The notes under the pieces are model-generated. The model saw only the letters and a list, made by a program, of their open reading frames with translations, did no database searches and had not been told where the DNA came from. A stretch of 64,000 bases of DNA from Hyphomicrobiales bacterium (GTDB taxonomy: Bacteria; Pseudomonadota; Alphaproteobacteria; Rhizobiales; Rhodobiaceae), in contig PKTR01000001.1 in NCBI GenBank assembly GCA_002869065.1, positions 611,118 to 675,117 on the forward strand. The letters run 5' to 3'. Positions 38,002 through 49,678 of this stretch are shown here, piece after piece. Position numbers and translations under genes: made by a program. Each line of letters opens with the position of its first letter. The first letter of the stretch is position 1.

Positions 38002-39972
38002 CTACCCTTCGAGGTAGCGCTTGAGGATGTCCTCGGCGATCGGCTTGTCGAACTTCACACCGCCGCTGATGCCGTCCGACCAAACCGCCGTGCCGGTGAT
38101 TTCCCCTTCATCATCGAGTTGCACCTGCTTGCCGACATCGTCCTTGGTCAGACCGGTAACGCCCGCCCCGCCACTCGACATATTGCGCAGTTCCAGTTTC
38201 TTTTCGGCGTCGCCGACACGGGTCTTCAGTTCTCCTCGGGCAACCTTTCGCCGATAGGTGCGACGATCGATATGCGCCAGTTCGCCGAACAGCATGTCGG
38301 AGAGTTCATCGAGAACGGACAGGACTTCGCTGCTTGCCTCGTTGAGGACGTTGAGCCCAGCCATCGAGGCTTCCTTGTCGCCGCGCGCATGCGCATCGAG
38401 CGTTTCTCGCGCGGCATCATGCAGGCGGCGATGCGGTGCGGCGAGTTTCGCGAACGCCGGAAGATCCCGGACTTCGCTGTCTTTGATCGATTCGTACCAG
38501 CGGCCCAGATTGCAACTGATGTGATCGGGCAAGCCGGCACCGTCGAGCGTCTCGGTACCGAGCAGAATGTCGACCACGCGCTTCTTGAACATCACGTGGT
38601 CGATCTTGGCCATCTCGCAGGTGGCGCGATGCGAATCCGTCTTGAACCAGTACTTTGCACTCTCGGAGAAGCGCTGGTTGCTGCTGTGCAGTTTGCCGGC
38701 CATGCGCACCAGCCGCTCTTCGTTTTCCGATGCCGTATCGGCGACCCGGTCAATGCTTTGCGATATTTCGACACTGGAGTCCTTCTGCTGCTGCAGAATA
38801 CCGGCAATATCGCTCATCTTGACCGAGACATTGCCGACCTGTTCGGCGATCTGGTCGATCGTCGAGGCCGCGTCCTGAATGGCATCCTGGCCGGCAACCA
38901 CCGCGTTTTTCGACTGCTCCATCGTTGAGAGGATCGCATTCATACCGGTGCGAAGCGAGGAGACCCGCCGCGCGATATCTTCCGTGGAGCGCGAGGTCTG
39001 GGTCGCGAGGCCCTTCACTTCCGACGCAACGACGGCAAATCCCTTTCCCGCCTCGCCGGCCCGCGCCGCTTCAATCGTCGCGTTCAAGGCAAGCAGATTG
39101 GTCTGCGCGGCAATATCCTCGATAACCGTCAGCACCTGGCCGATCTGTTCGGAAGCCTTGGAAAGCTGATCGACGCTTTGCGCGGTCTCGTCGACGGCTT
39201 CGGCGATATTGGCAATAGATTCAGAGACTTTCGAAACCGCGTTCCGCCCGGCACTGACCGTATGATCGGTCTCACTGGCGTCCGCCGCCGCCCCTTCGGA
39301 GTTGCGGAAAATCTCCTCAACCGAAGCGACCAGCTCGCTCGCCGCCGCCGAGATCGTCTGCGAGTTGACGCTGACCTCACGGCTGTTGCCGGACAGATAG
39401 GCCAGATCGAGCGCCACCTCGTTGACATCCGAAACCGTATTGGCGAGGTTTTTCAGGTTGTGCAGGTCGCCCTCATGCTCGACCTCGTTCGCCTTCTCGG
39501 CAATCACGCCATCCTCATACGCACTGTTGGACAGGATCATGTCGTAAAACGCGCGGTAGATCAGAGTCTTCAGCGCCTGATTGAGCTTCTTCGGGCGCAT
39601 CCGATACTTCTCGGTCAGCACTGGAACGAAGCGGATCAAAAGCCAAGCGTAGGCCGACATATACCACGTCGAGTTGACCCCGATCCGGGTGTGTGTGTTC
39701 CCGATATTGACCGCTCGGCGTCGATATTCTTCGGTAAGTTCATCCTGAAACAGCAAGGACCAGTGATTGATCTGCGCCTTCTTCAGGGTCTCGACGTCAT
39801 TGTGGTCGGAAATGATCTTCGAGAGTTCGGGAAATTTCTGCAGTTCGTCATAGAAATCCGCAAGGTCCTTCTGAATATCCCTCGACAGGTCACCCCAGAC
39901 CGTTTGTGCGTTCTCTTCCCCAAGACCCGCGGTGCGAATAAATCCTGCGACCTGCTCCGACTTCGCACTCAT
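38002..39972 (-). CDS. Globin-coupled chemoreceptor: protoglobin-MCP-CZB-PilZ
   Basis: A 656-residue soluble chemoreceptor with no membrane segments. The domains in order: globin-coupled sensor domain (about 1-155) with proximal histidine 94 in [13 protein letters not shown] signalling domain (about 190-435) with the hairpin tip around [16 protein letters not shown] (285-300); chemoreceptor zinc-binding (CZB) domain with H459, C487 (CNLGRWY), H514 and H518; and a C-terminal PilZ-like domain (about 567-650) with RRTYRR (570-575) and NMSSGG (597-602), the two c-di-GMP-binding motifs. It should sense O2 or another haem ligand (aerotaxis, HemAT-like) and may integrate zinc and c-di-GMP. I chose the ATG with AGGGAGA upstream. 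It stands alone between ntrX and trkA with its own terminator. No che genes are nearby. Confidence 0.93.
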   Translation of the reverse strand: MSAKSEQVAGFIRTAGLGEENAQTVWGDLSRDIQKDLADFYDELQKFPELSKIISDHNDVETLKKAQINHWSLLFQDELTEEYRRRAVNIGNTHTRIGVNSTWYMSAYAWLLIRFVPVLTEKYRMRPKKLNQALKTLIYRAFYDMILSNSAYEDGVIAEKANEVEHEGDLHNLKNLANTVSDVNEVALDLAYLSGNSREVSVNSQTISAAASELVASVEEIFRNSEGAAADASETDHTVSAGRNAVSKVSESIANIAEAVDETAQSVDQLSKASEQIGQVLTVIEDIAAQTNLLALNATIEAARAGEAGKGFAVVASEVKGLATQTSRSTEDIARRVSSLRTGMNAILSTMEQSKNAVVAGQDAIQDAASTIDQIAEQVGNVSVKMSDIAGILQQQKDSSVEISQSIDRVADTASENEERLVRMAGKLHSSNQRFSESAKYWFKTDSHRATCEMAKIDHVMFKKRVVDILLGTETLDGAGLPDHISCNLGRWYESIKDSEVRDLPAFAKLAAPHRRLHDAARETLDAHARGDKEASMAGLNVLNEASSEVLSVLDELSDMLFGELAHIDRRTYRRKVARGELKTRVGDAEKKLELRNMSSGGAGVTGLTKDDVGKQVQLDDEGEITGTAVWSDGISGGVKFDKPIAEDILKRYLEG

Positions 39973-40329
39973 CACCATTCTCCCTGCCACATCGAGACCC
40001 CAGCGACTCGCGCGCTTCGAAGGAAAGCGGACGAGTTGCCAGTATTGATTGCGTGGAAGTGGTTAACGCCAAGTTATAGTGCGGAATATTTGCCCAATAT
40101 CCGTTAGGGGTTGAATCCTAGGTGCTGCAAATACGGAATCTCGAACAAAATAACCTTACGTAATGTGTGGTTTTCGAACTATTTAGCAAAAACGACGCAT
40201 TAATACATTACGTATACGCCCTAATTTGGTGCGCATGCCTACTATTCCCAGCCGGACGCCGGCACAGGTCAGCTTTCGTGGATGAAGCGCCGCATCGGTT
40301 TCGCGGCGATGAATGGCGCGGAGGCGCCG
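39973..40329. other. AT-rich region upstream of the chemoreceptor
   Basis: No gene is supported. It holds the promoter region of the chemoreceptor (minus strand) and the 3' side of ntrX. It is distinctly more AT-rich than its surroundings from about 40060 to 40230 and contains the inverted repeat listed separately. Confidence 0.55.
40157..40214. repeat. Inverted repeat upstream of the chemoreceptor gene
   Basis: TACGTAATGT (40157-40166) recurs as its exact complement ACATTACGTA (40205-40214), with 38 bases between. Both arms lie in the AT-rich stretch about 190-240 bases upstream of the chemoreceptor start. It may be an operator pair; the binding protein is unknown. Confidence 0.5.
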
Positions 40330-41694
40330 TTAGCCGAGGCCCAGCGACTTCAGCTTGCGGTGCAGCGCCGAACGCTCCATGCCGACGAATTCCGCGGTGC
40401 GCGAGATATTGCCTCCGAAGCGATCGATCTGCGCCTTGAGATAGTCGCGTTCGAAAATCTCGCGCGCTTCGCGAAGTGGCAACGACATGAGGTGGTCGCC
40501 ACCACTGTTCGAAGACAGCGACGGCAGCATCGCGCCGATCTCCGCCGGCAACAGATCTGCCGTGATGGTCGCGTCGGGATCGCCGCGTGTCAGAATCAGC
40601 AGCCGTTCGACATTGTTGCGAAGTTGGCGAATGTTGCCCGGCCAGTCGTGCGCCTGCAGCACCGCCATTGCGTCATTGCCGATATTGCGCACCGGCATCC
40701 CGGTCGAACCTGACACCTGCTGCATGAAGAACTGCACCAGCTCGGGCACATCCTCCCGCCGTTCCGACAGCCCCGGAACTCGCAGCGGCACGACGCTCAG
40801 ACGATGAAACAGGTCCTCGCGGAAACGGCCGTCGGCGATCTCCGCCTCGAGGTTTCGCGCACTCGAAGAAATTACGCGAACATCGACATGAACCCGTGTC
40901 GACCCGCCGACGCGCTGGAACTTCTGTTCGACCAGAACTCGCAGGATCTTGTTCTGCGTTTCGCGCGGCATATCGGCGATTTCGTCGAGATAGAGCGTCC
41001 CGCCATGAGCCTCTTCAAGCGCGCCGACTCGCGCGACGCCGCCCTCGGTTTCGGTGCCGAACAGCTCCTCTTCCATCCGGTCCGGCGTGATGGCGGCGGC
41101 ATTCAGCGCGACGAAGGGACTGCTGTCGCGGTGTGACAACGCGTGGATCGTGCGCGCGACGAGTTCCTTGCCGGAACCCGACGGACCCGAAATCAGAATT
41201 CGGCTGTTGGTCGGCGCCACGCGCTCGATGGTTTGGCGCAGCTGGTTCATCACCGACGACGAGCCAACCAGTTGTCGCGCCTCACCGCTACGCTGGCGAA
41301 GCTCCTTGACCTCGCGCTTCAGCATCGAGGCTTCGAGCGCACGTTCCGCGACCAGCACCAGCCGGTCCGCCTTGAACGGCTTCTCGATATAGTCATACGC
41401 CCCGCGGCGGATCGCCGACACCGCCGTTTCGATATTGCCGTGGCCGGAAATCATCACGATCGGCAGGTCCGGGTGCCCGGCCTTGATCTCGTCGAGCAAC
41501 GCCAGGCCGTCGAGCCGGCTGCCCTGCAGCCAGATATCAAGGAACACCAGAGACGGTCGCCGTTCGGCGATGGTCGCAAGCGCCGAATCCGCATCGCCTG
41601 CAACCCGCGTCCCGTGCCCTTCATCATCGAGAATGCCCGCGACCAGTTCGCGGATATCAGCTTCGTCGTCGACTATGAGAATATCGCTAGCCAT
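40330..41694 (-). CDS. ntrX: Nitrogen assimilation response regulator NtrX
   Basis: A response regulator of 454 residues paired with NtrY. It has a receiver domain (acidic DDEAD near the N terminus, phospho-acceptor in LVFLDIWL), an AAA+ domain with GPSGSGKE, and a C-terminal Fis-type helix-turn-helix (GNISRTAEFVG). The GAFTGA loop needed to contact sigma-54 is missing (ELFGTETEGGVARVG), as is usual in NtrX, so it probably does not activate sigma-54 promoters directly. I chose the ATG giving MASDILIVDDE; it overlaps the end of ntrY by 8 bases. Longer open frame upstream lies within ntrY. Confidence 0.95.
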   Translation of the reverse strand: MASDILIVDDEADIRELVAGILDDEGHGTRVAGDADSALATIAERRPSLVFLDIWLQGSRLDGLALLDEIKAGHPDLPIVMISGHGNIETAVSAIRRGAYDYIEKPFKADRLVLVAERALEASMLKREVKELRQRSGEARQLVGSSSVMNQLRQTIERVAPTNSRILISGPSGSGKELVARTIHALSHRDSSPFVALNAAAITPDRMEEELFGTETEGGVARVGALEEAHGGTLYLDEIADMPRETQNKILRVLVEQKFQRVGGSTRVHVDVRVISSSARNLEAEIADGRFREDLFHRLSVVPLRVPGLSERREDVPELVQFFMQQVSGSTGMPVRNIGNDAMAVLQAHDWPGNIRQLRNNVERLLILTRGDPDATITADLLPAEIGAMLPSLSSNSGGDHLMSLPLREAREIFERDYLKAQIDRFGGNISRTAEFVGMERSALHRKLKSLGLG

Positions 41695-43972
41695 CGTTTT
41701 CCGACCGTTCTTCTGGGCGTTGCTGATTGTCTTCGGAGTCTGCGTTGACGTCGTGCGCGGCAAGCAGCAGCCGCACCATCGCACCATGCCCGCCTTCGGC
41801 GACCGCGGGCGCGTCGAGCAACTCGATGCAGCCACCATGCTCTTCCATGATCTTGCCGACGATTGCCAGGCCAAGGCCCGTGCCCTTCTTGCGCGTCGTC
41901 ATATACGGCTCGAGCAGACGTCGCCGGCTTTCGACCGGCAGCCCGATACCGTTGTCGATTATGTCGACGACGAAGAAATCCCCGTCGCGATAGGTCCGGA
42001 CATGAATCTTGCCCGGCCGCTGCTCTTCCGCCGGAACCGCCTCAACCGCCTCGGTGGCGTTCTTCACCACATTGGTCACGGCCTGTGTGATCAGCCGGTG
42101 ATCGAACGTCGCCGGCATCGGCTTTTCGGCAAATTCCGTCGTGATCTCGATTTCCGGGTTGCCGACCGTCTGCAGGAACACCGCTTCCGAGACCGCCTCG
42201 GTAAGGTCCCCAGGCGTGATCGCCGCTTTCGGCATGCGGGCAAAGGCGGAGAACTCGTCCACCATGCGACCGATATCGCCGACCTGGCGGATAATCGTGT
42301 CGACACATTGATCGAAGACCGCCGTATCGTCCTCGATCTTGCGCCCGTAGCGGCGGCGCAGGCGCTCGGCCGAGAGCTGGATCGGTGTCAGCGGGTTCTT
42401 GATCTCATGCGCGATCCGCCGCGCGATATCGGCCCAGGCCGAGGCACGTTGCGCCGAGACCAGATCGGTAATGTCGTCGAGCGTGACCACGATTCCGTGT
42501 TCTTCGCTCGGCGACCGCTCGTTGGTGGCCCGCACCGAAATGATGCGTTCCCGCCCGTCGCGTAAAAGCGTGATCTGCTCGAGACGTTCCCGTGACGTGT
42601 CGCTGCGCGCCTCTTCCACGATGTGCCGCAGTTCCGGCACCGTATCTTCGATCGGATGGCCGATAAGAAGCGCTTCGTTGACTTCCAGAAGCTCCACCGC
42701 GGAGCGGTTCGCAAGGGTCACCGATCCGCCCTCGTCGATACCGAGAACACCGGCCGTGACACCCGACAACACGGCCTCGGTGAAGCGACGCCGACGGTCG
42801 ATCAGTTTGTTTGCCGCAAGCAGCTCACCACGTTGATGGCGAAGCTGGCCTGTCATCGTATTGAACGTCGAACCGAGCCGCGCAAGGTCGCCCTCACGCC
42901 CGTTGATCGGCAAGGTGACGTCGAGATTGCCGCGCGAAATCTGGTCGGCGGCACCAATCAGCCGACGGATCGGCGCAACCAGCCGGTTTGCGAAGCCAAG
43001 CCCGATCCAGATCGAGACGAGCAACAGAACCAGCGCGACGCCGATATAGACCAGCCCGAACGCGACCTGCACGCCGAACCGGTTTTCTTCCATCTGCGAG
43101 TACTCGTCGGCGTTTTCCTTGGCCAGACGCAGATATTCGATCACCCGCGGGTCGAGCATGCGCACGACATAGAGATAGGTGTCCTCATAGGCCGCAAGCT
43201 TCACGACGCCGCCGACGAGATTGGACGGCCCGGGCGCGATCAGGACCGGTTTGCCGACAGCCGACTGGCTGATCGCCTGCGGAGGCGGCATCAACACGTT
43301 CATTTCGGGGTTGAGGACCGCGCTGGTGATCACCTTGCCGTCAGGGCCAACGAGATAGGCCGCCGGCAGCAGACGCAGCGACGCCTGTGTCTGAAAGAAC
43401 GTGTCGAACCGGCTCGGCTCGTAGTCATAGAGCTGCTTGGCACGGTCGACATCCGCACCCATGGCGATCAGGTCGCCGCGAAGCACATGGGCGTGTTCCT
43501 GCAGATAGGCATTGGCCACCGTCAGCGCGTTGGAAACGATGCCCCGCGTTCGGTCCTGAAACCATCTGTCGAGACCCTGGTCGAGCGTGATCGACGCTGT
43601 GATCGCCACCACGATCGCCGGGAATGCCGCGATCACACTGAACAGCGTGACAATGCGCACATGCAGCCGCGCCGCCGCACGACCGCGCCGACGCGCCCGC
43701 ACCAGGCTGAGAATCTCCCAGCCGATGGTGCCGATAAGCACGACGGCAAGGATCCCGTTGATCGCCATCGCGACCCGCACGACGGTCTTGGTCGGCGGTA
43801 TCGTCGTCGACCCCGTCAGGATCAGGAAGGTGATCGCCAACGACACCAGCGTGACGATGACAATGACGAGACCGAGCGACCTCACGCTTAGCCAGCGTTT
43901 GGCTGGCCGCGAATCCTCGTCGTCACTATCTCCCGGCAGCGGCGGATTCTGATGCGGGACTATTTCGTCCAC
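41687..43972 (-). CDS. ntrY: Sensor histidine kinase NtrY
   Basis: Membrane sensor kinase, 761 residues. It has about four N-terminal membrane segments with a large periplasmic loop, a HAMP domain (NRLVAPIRRLIGAADQI), a PAS domain, a HisKA domain with the phospho-accepting histidine in [13 protein letters not shown], and the HATPase_c domain (DNGIGLP, GTGLGLAIV). It partners NtrX; in related bacteria the pair responds to nitrogen or redox status. Its TAG stop lies inside the ntrX start region. Confidence 0.95.
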   Translation of the reverse strand: MDEIVPHQNPPLPGDSDDEDSRPAKRWLSVRSLGLVIVIVTLVSLAITFLILTGSTTIPPTKTVVRVAMAINGILAVVLIGTIGWEILSLVRARRRGRAAARLHVRIVTLFSVIAAFPAIVVAITASITLDQGLDRWFQDRTRGIVSNALTVANAYLQEHAHVLRGDLIAMGADVDRAKQLYDYEPSRFDTFFQTQASLRLLPAAYLVGPDGKVITSAVLNPEMNVLMPPPQAISQSAVGKPVLIAPGPSNLVGGVVKLAAYEDTYLYVVRMLDPRVIEYLRLAKENADEYSQMEENRFGVQVAFGLVYIGVALVLLLVSIWIGLGFANRLVAPIRRLIGAADQISRGNLDVTLPINGREGDLARLGSTFNTMTGQLRHQRGELLAANKLIDRRRRFTEAVLSGVTAGVLGIDEGGSVTLANRSAVELLEVNEALLIGHPIEDTVPELRHIVEEARSDTSRERLEQITLLRDGRERIISVRATNERSPSEEHGIVVTLDDITDLVSAQRASAWADIARRIAHEIKNPLTPIQLSAERLRRRYGRKIEDDTAVFDQCVDTIIRQVGDIGRMVDEFSAFARMPKAAITPGDLTEAVSEAVFLQTVGNPEIEITTEFAEKPMPATFDHRLITQAVTNVVKNATEAVEAVPAEEQRPGKIHVRTYRDGDFFVVDIIDNGIGLPVESRRRLLEPYMTTRKKGTGLGLAIVGKIMEEHGGCIELLDAPAVAEGGHGAMVRLLLAAHDVNADSEDNQQRPEERSENDG

Positions 43973-44189
43973 GAGGCAATCCCTGCAGATTTGCTATGAC
44001 ATGCCGGCGACTGGCGGGAGCCAATCGGCATTTCGGCACAAGAAACACGCCCCAGTTCCGCCGGCGAAGGGCGCCGCGAATCCGAAGCGATGCGTAGCAA
44101 TCTTACAACATTGTTGCGAAAATGAGACAGCCGAATTCCGACCTCACCGGACAAAAAGTCCAGCGGGGTCGCGTGGTACGAGTTAGTGG

Positions 44190-45631
<1,442 letters not shown>

Positions 45632-45632
<1 letters not shown>

Positions 45633-46774
45633 CAGCTTTCCTCCGCCACGGTGGGATCGTCGCCGGCCTCACCCGTATAGGCCGGCATGAGCACACGAAA
45701 GACCGTGCGGTTGGGTTGGGAGTCGCATTCGATGACGCCGCCATGGTCGTTGACGATCTTGGCGACGAGCGCGAGACCGAGGCCGGTCCCGTTGATCTTG
45801 GTGGTGACGAACGGATCGAACAAATGCGGGAGGATGTCCTCCGACACGCCGGGCCCGTTGTCGCGCACGCAGAATTCAAGCGGCAGGCTGACCTTGTCGC
45901 CGCCGCCCGGCACCGACAGGCGGATGCCGGGACGGAACGCAGTCGACAGGATGATCTCTCCGTCCGGCCTGTCGCCGATCGCCTCGACCGCGTTCTTCAC
46001 AAGATTGAGGAACACCTGAATGATCTGGTCCTGATTGCACAAAACCTGCGGCAGCGAAGGGTCGTATTCCTCGACGAAACGGATATCGCGCCCGAAACCT
46101 GATTGGGCGATGCGCTTCACCCGGTTCAGAATGACGTGGATATTGGCCGGCATACGATCCGTCGGACGGTCATCGGAGAAGACCTCCATCCGGTTGACCA
46201 GTTCGACGATCCGGTCGGCCTCTTCCATGATCAGCCGGGTCAGTGCCCGATCGCTGTCATCCGCCGATTGTTCGAGCAACTGCGCGGCGCCGCGAATACC
46301 TGAAAGCGGGTTCTTGATCTCATGCGCCAGCATCGCGGCAAGACCGGTCACTGAACGCGCGGCATTTCGGTGCGTAAGTTGACGGTCGATCTTGTCGGCC
46401 ATCGAGCGCTCTTGCAGCATGACGACGACCGCACCGGCTGGCGTCGGCATCGGCGCGGCATGAATGTCGACGACGCGTTCGCTGCCGATCCGCGGCGAGC
46501 CGATGTCGACCCGGTATTCGTTGACCGGTGTGCCGCGCCGGCGCACTTCCTCGACCAGCGCCAGAAGCGGGCTGCCGAACGGCACGAACTGCCGCAGGCC
46601 GTGCCGCGTGAGGAACGTCGAGCTGACCTGGAAGAAGTTCTCGCCGGCGCTGTTGCACGCCGCGACACCCATGTCGCCGACGATCAGGATCACCGGATGC
46701 GGCAGCGCGTCGAGCATTGCCTGCGCAATCTCTCCACACGGCTGGTTCTGTCCTTTGGCCATATCGCTTGCCAT
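45632..46774 (-). CDS. ntrB: Nitrogen regulation sensor kinase NtrB
   Basis: A soluble histidine kinase/phosphatase acting on NtrC under control of PII. The 380 residues contain an N-terminal PAS domain, HisKA with the histidine in [16 protein letters not shown], and HATPase_c with VRDNGPGV and GTGLGLALV. The start codon directly follows the dusB stop (TGA-ATG), the classic nifR3-ntrB-ntrC arrangement. Confidence 0.96.
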
Positions 46775-47815
46775 TCACGCGACCTTTCGTTCGCTCTCGA
46801 ACCAACGGTCGAGATAATCGTGGACCCGTTCCGGGTCGGTTTCCGTCAGGATTGTCCGCCTGAGCGCCTTCGCGCCTGTGTCGTCGAGCGGCCAGCCATC
46901 CATGTACCAGCCAAGATGCTTGCGGGCGTTGCGGACGCCGAACGGCAGGCCGTAATGCGTGACAACCGCGTCGTAGTGTTCGTGAATGAGGTCCAGCAAT
47001 TCCGCGCCCGTTGGTTCGGCCTTGCGTTCGCCGGTGGCGAGGTAGTGCGCCACATGCCCCGGAAACCAGGGGCGGCCATAGGCGCCTCGCCCAATCATGA
47101 TTCCGGCGGCGCCCGAAGCGGCGAGCATCGCATCGGCCTCGTCGAACCCGGTGCAGTCGCCATTGGCAATGACAGGGATGGAAACGCTTTCGCGCACCGC
47201 GCCGATTGCGTCCCAATCGGCCTTCCCCTTGTAGAACTGGTTGCGGGTGCGCCCGTGCACGCTGATCATTTTGACGCCGGCGTCCTGCGCGCGGCGTGCC
47301 AGGTCCGCGGCGTTGAGGCAGCCTTCATCCCAACCGAGCCGCATCTTGACCGTCACCGGAACCGAAACGGCGCCAATCACCGCCTCGATCAGCTCCAGCG
47401 CCTGATCGAGATCGCGCATCAGCGCCGCGCCTGCATAGCCGGTGGTCACGCGCTTCGACGGACAGCCCATATTGATGTCGATGATGTCGGCGCCCGCGCC
47501 TTCGACGATACGGGCAGCTTCGGAAAGCCAGGGCGCTTCGCGGCCCGCAAGCTGCACCATGTGGGGAAAGATGCCCTCGCCCTCCATGCGCATCTGCGCT
47601 TCGGCCCGGCCGGTGACAAGCTCGCCGCTCGCGACCATCTCCGACACGACGGCACCCACGCCAAATCGCGCCGCGATGCGACGGAACGGCAGGTCCGTGA
47701 TGCCGGCCATCGGCGCAAGGAAGACGGGGTTTGCGAGCGAGACGTCGCCGACGCGAAACCCTTCTGTGCAAGCTTGGGACACCGAATTGCCTACAGGATA
47801 AGCAGAGTCATTCAT
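46775..47815 (-). CDS. dusB: tRNA-dihydrouridine synthase (NifR3-like)
   Basis: A flavin-dependent enzyme that reduces uridines in the tRNA D-loop. The 346 residues show LAPMAGITDLPFR, the catalytic cysteine in DINMGCPSKRVTTG and the FMN-phosphate segment GIMIGRGAYGRPW. I chose the ATG at 47815; a TTG twelve codons upstream is possible. It is co-transcribed with ntrB-ntrC as in other alphaproteobacteria and is divergent from ispDF. Confidence 0.94.
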   Translation of the reverse strand: MNDSAYPVGNSVSQACTEGFRVGDVSLANPVFLAPMAGITDLPFRRIAARFGVGAVVSEMVASGELVTGRAEAQMRMEGEGIFPHMVQLAGREAPWLSEAARIVEGAGADIIDINMGCPSKRVTTGYAGAALMRDLDQALELIEAVIGAVSVPVTVKMRLGWDEGCLNAADLARRAQDAGVKMISVHGRTRNQFYKGKADWDAIGAVRESVSIPVIANGDCTGFDEADAMLAASGAAGIMIGRGAYGRPWFPGHVAHYLATGERKAEPTGAELLDLIHEHYDAVVTHYGLPFGVRNARKHLGWYMDGWPLDDTGAKALRRTILTETDPERVHDYLDRWFESERKVA

Positions 47816-47941
47816 TGCGTAGATATTAGACAACTCGATGCCGCATCGCAACGCGAATAACGTCGTAGTGCACGAAAGCTCATCGCTTGGTTATCGCGGT
47901 CATCGTGTTACAAGAGGCCTGAAAACACGGTCATAGGCGAT

Positions 47942-49162
47942 ATGTCAGAAACGCACATCTTCCAACCCCTTGTCGCCGCAATAATTGTTGCCGGAGGCCG
48001 CGGATCGCGCGCCGCAGACCCGGCTGACGACCGCCCGAAGCAATACCGGACCCTGGCGGGAAAACCGGTTATTGCCCGGACATTGTGCAGCTTTCGTGAC
48101 CATCCACGCGTCACGCGTATCGTGACCGTCATTCATCGCGACGATGCAGATGCATTCGCCGATGCGGTGTCGGCTATCGGCGGACCGCACGAGTCGGCCT
48201 TCGGCGGTGCGACCCGCCAGGCATCCGTACTTGCCGGTCTCGAAGCACTGGCCGGCGACCCGCCCGATATCGTGTTGATTCACGACGCCGCCCGCCCTTT
48301 CGTATCGGCACAGACAATCGACCGCGTGGTCGATGCGCTTGCCGAAGCCGATGGCGCGATCGCCGCCCTGCCCGTCGTCGACACGTTGAAGCGTCAATTG
48401 GACTGCGGCACCGAGATCACCGAGACCATTCCGCGCGCGGGGCTTTGGGGGGCGCAGACGCCGCAGGGCTTCGACTTCGCCAAGATCCTCACCGCACACC
48501 GGCGCGCCGCTACGGAGTCGGCGAATGAGTTCACCGATGATGCGGCCGTCGCCGAATGGGCCGGCCTGACCGTGCGCCTGGTCGAGGGCAACACCGAAAA
48601 CACCAAGCTGACCACCGCCGAGGATTTGATGACCGCCGACACACGCCTGCGCCGGGAAGACTGGACGCGCCTTGCCGACATTCGTGTCGGCACCGGCTAC
48701 GACGTACACGCCTTTGCCGACGGCGACGCCGTCACGCTCGGCGGCGTCGCGATACCGCATACGGCGAAACTCGCCGGCCACTCCGATGCCGATGTCGGCC
48801 TGCACGCGCTGACCGACGCTCTGTTTGGCGCACTCGGCGAAGGCGATATCGGCAGCCACTTCCCGCCGTCCGATCCGCAATGGAAAGGCGCGCCGTCCGA
48901 TCTGTTCCTGAAGGAAGCGGTCGCCTCAGTGACACGGCGCGGCGGCATCGTTGCTCATCTCGATCTCACCCTGATCTGCGAGGCGCCGAAGATCGGTCCA
49001 CACCGCGAGGAAATGCGCGCCCGCATCGCCGAGACTTGCGGCATCGCGGCCGACCGGGTTTCAGTCAAGGCAACGACGACGGAAAAGCTCGGCTTCACCG
49101 GCCGCCGTGAAGGCATTGCCGCGATGGCGAGTGCGACGGTACGCCTACCTCTGGAGGATTGA
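47942..49162 (+). CDS. ispDF: Bifunctional IspD/IspF (MEP isoprenoid pathway)
   Basis: A fusion of 2-C-methyl-D-erythritol 4-phosphate cytidylyltransferase (about 1-230; GGRGSRA and KQYRTLAGKPV) with 2-C-methyl-D-erythritol 2,4-cyclodiphosphate synthase (about 245-406; GTGYDVHAF with the zinc DxH, GHSDADV, and GDIGSHFPP). Such fusions are typical of alphaproteobacteria and join two non-consecutive steps of the MEP pathway. It reads divergently from dusB and overlaps the start region of cinA. Confidence 0.96.
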   Translation: MSETHIFQPLVAAIIVAGGRGSRAADPADDRPKQYRTLAGKPVIARTLCSFRDHPRVTRIVTVIHRDDADAFADAVSAIGGPHESAFGGATRQASVLAGLEALAGDPPDIVLIHDAARPFVSAQTIDRVVDALAEADGAIAALPVVDTLKRQLDCGTEITETIPRAGLWGAQTPQGFDFAKILTAHRRAATESANEFTDDAAVAEWAGLTVRLVEGNTENTKLTTAEDLMTADTRLRREDWTRLADIRVGTGYDVHAFADGDAVTLGGVAIPHTAKLAGHSDADVGLHALTDALFGALGEGDIGSHFPPSDPQWKGAPSDLFLKEAVASVTRRGGIVAHLDLTLICEAPKIGPHREEMRARIAETCGIAADRVSVKATTTEKLGFTGRREGIAAMASATVRLPLED

Positions 49163-49164
49163 CC

Positions 49165-49665
49165 GTGACCGATCTGACGCCTCTCCTGCCCCGCGCCGAA
49201 GCCCTGCTCACCCTGCTGCGCGGCAAGGGACTGATGGTCGCGACTGCGGAATCCTGCACCGGCGGCCTGATTGCCGGCACGCTCACCGCCATTGCCGGTT
49301 CGTCCGACGTCGTCGAACGCGGTTTCATCACCTATTCCAACGAAGCGAAGTCTGAATCCATCGGCGTTCCGGGTGAACTCGTCGAAACCCATGGCGCGGT
49401 GAGCGAACCCGTCGCCCGCGCGATGGCTGAAGGGGCGCTCGGCCATTCGCGCGCCCAGATCGCGGTGGCTGTCACCGGCGTTGCCGGCCCTGGCGGTGGC
49501 AGCGTGGAAAAGCCAGTCGGCCTCGTCCATCTGGCAGCAGCGCGCGAAGGCTTTCCGACCGTTCACCTCGAACGCCGCTACGGCGATCTCGGACGCACGG
49601 GCATCCGCCTCGCCACGGTCGAAGACGCGCTGGCGCTCATCGAGCGGATTGCATCCGAGGGATAA
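49165..49665 (+). CDS. CinA C-terminal domain family protein (nicotinamide-nucleotide amidohydrolase)
   Basis: A 166-residue stand-alone CinA C-terminal domain (PncC/YgaD type), which deamidates NMN to nicotinate mononucleotide in characterised members. Key segments are ATAESCTGGLIAG and TGVAGPGGGS. I chose GTG at 49165 because GGAGG lies 7 bases before it; a TTG two codons earlier is too close to that site. It follows ispDF almost directly and converges on the ratA-like gene. Confidence 0.9.
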   Translation: MTDLTPLLPRAEALLTLLRGKGLMVATAESCTGGLIAGTLTAIAGSSDVVERGFITYSNEAKSESIGVPGELVETHGAVSEPVARAMAEGALGHSRAQIAVAVTGVAGPGGGSVEKPVGLVHLAAAREGFPTVHLERRYGDLGRTGIRLATVEDALALIERIASEG

Positions 49666-49678
49666 GCCGGTCGGGCCT

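Noticed and set aside
40330-41694. Loss of GAFTGA in NtrX as a mutation of note
   Set aside because: NtrX proteins of alphaproteobacteria generally lack this loop, so it is a family trait and not an anomaly here.
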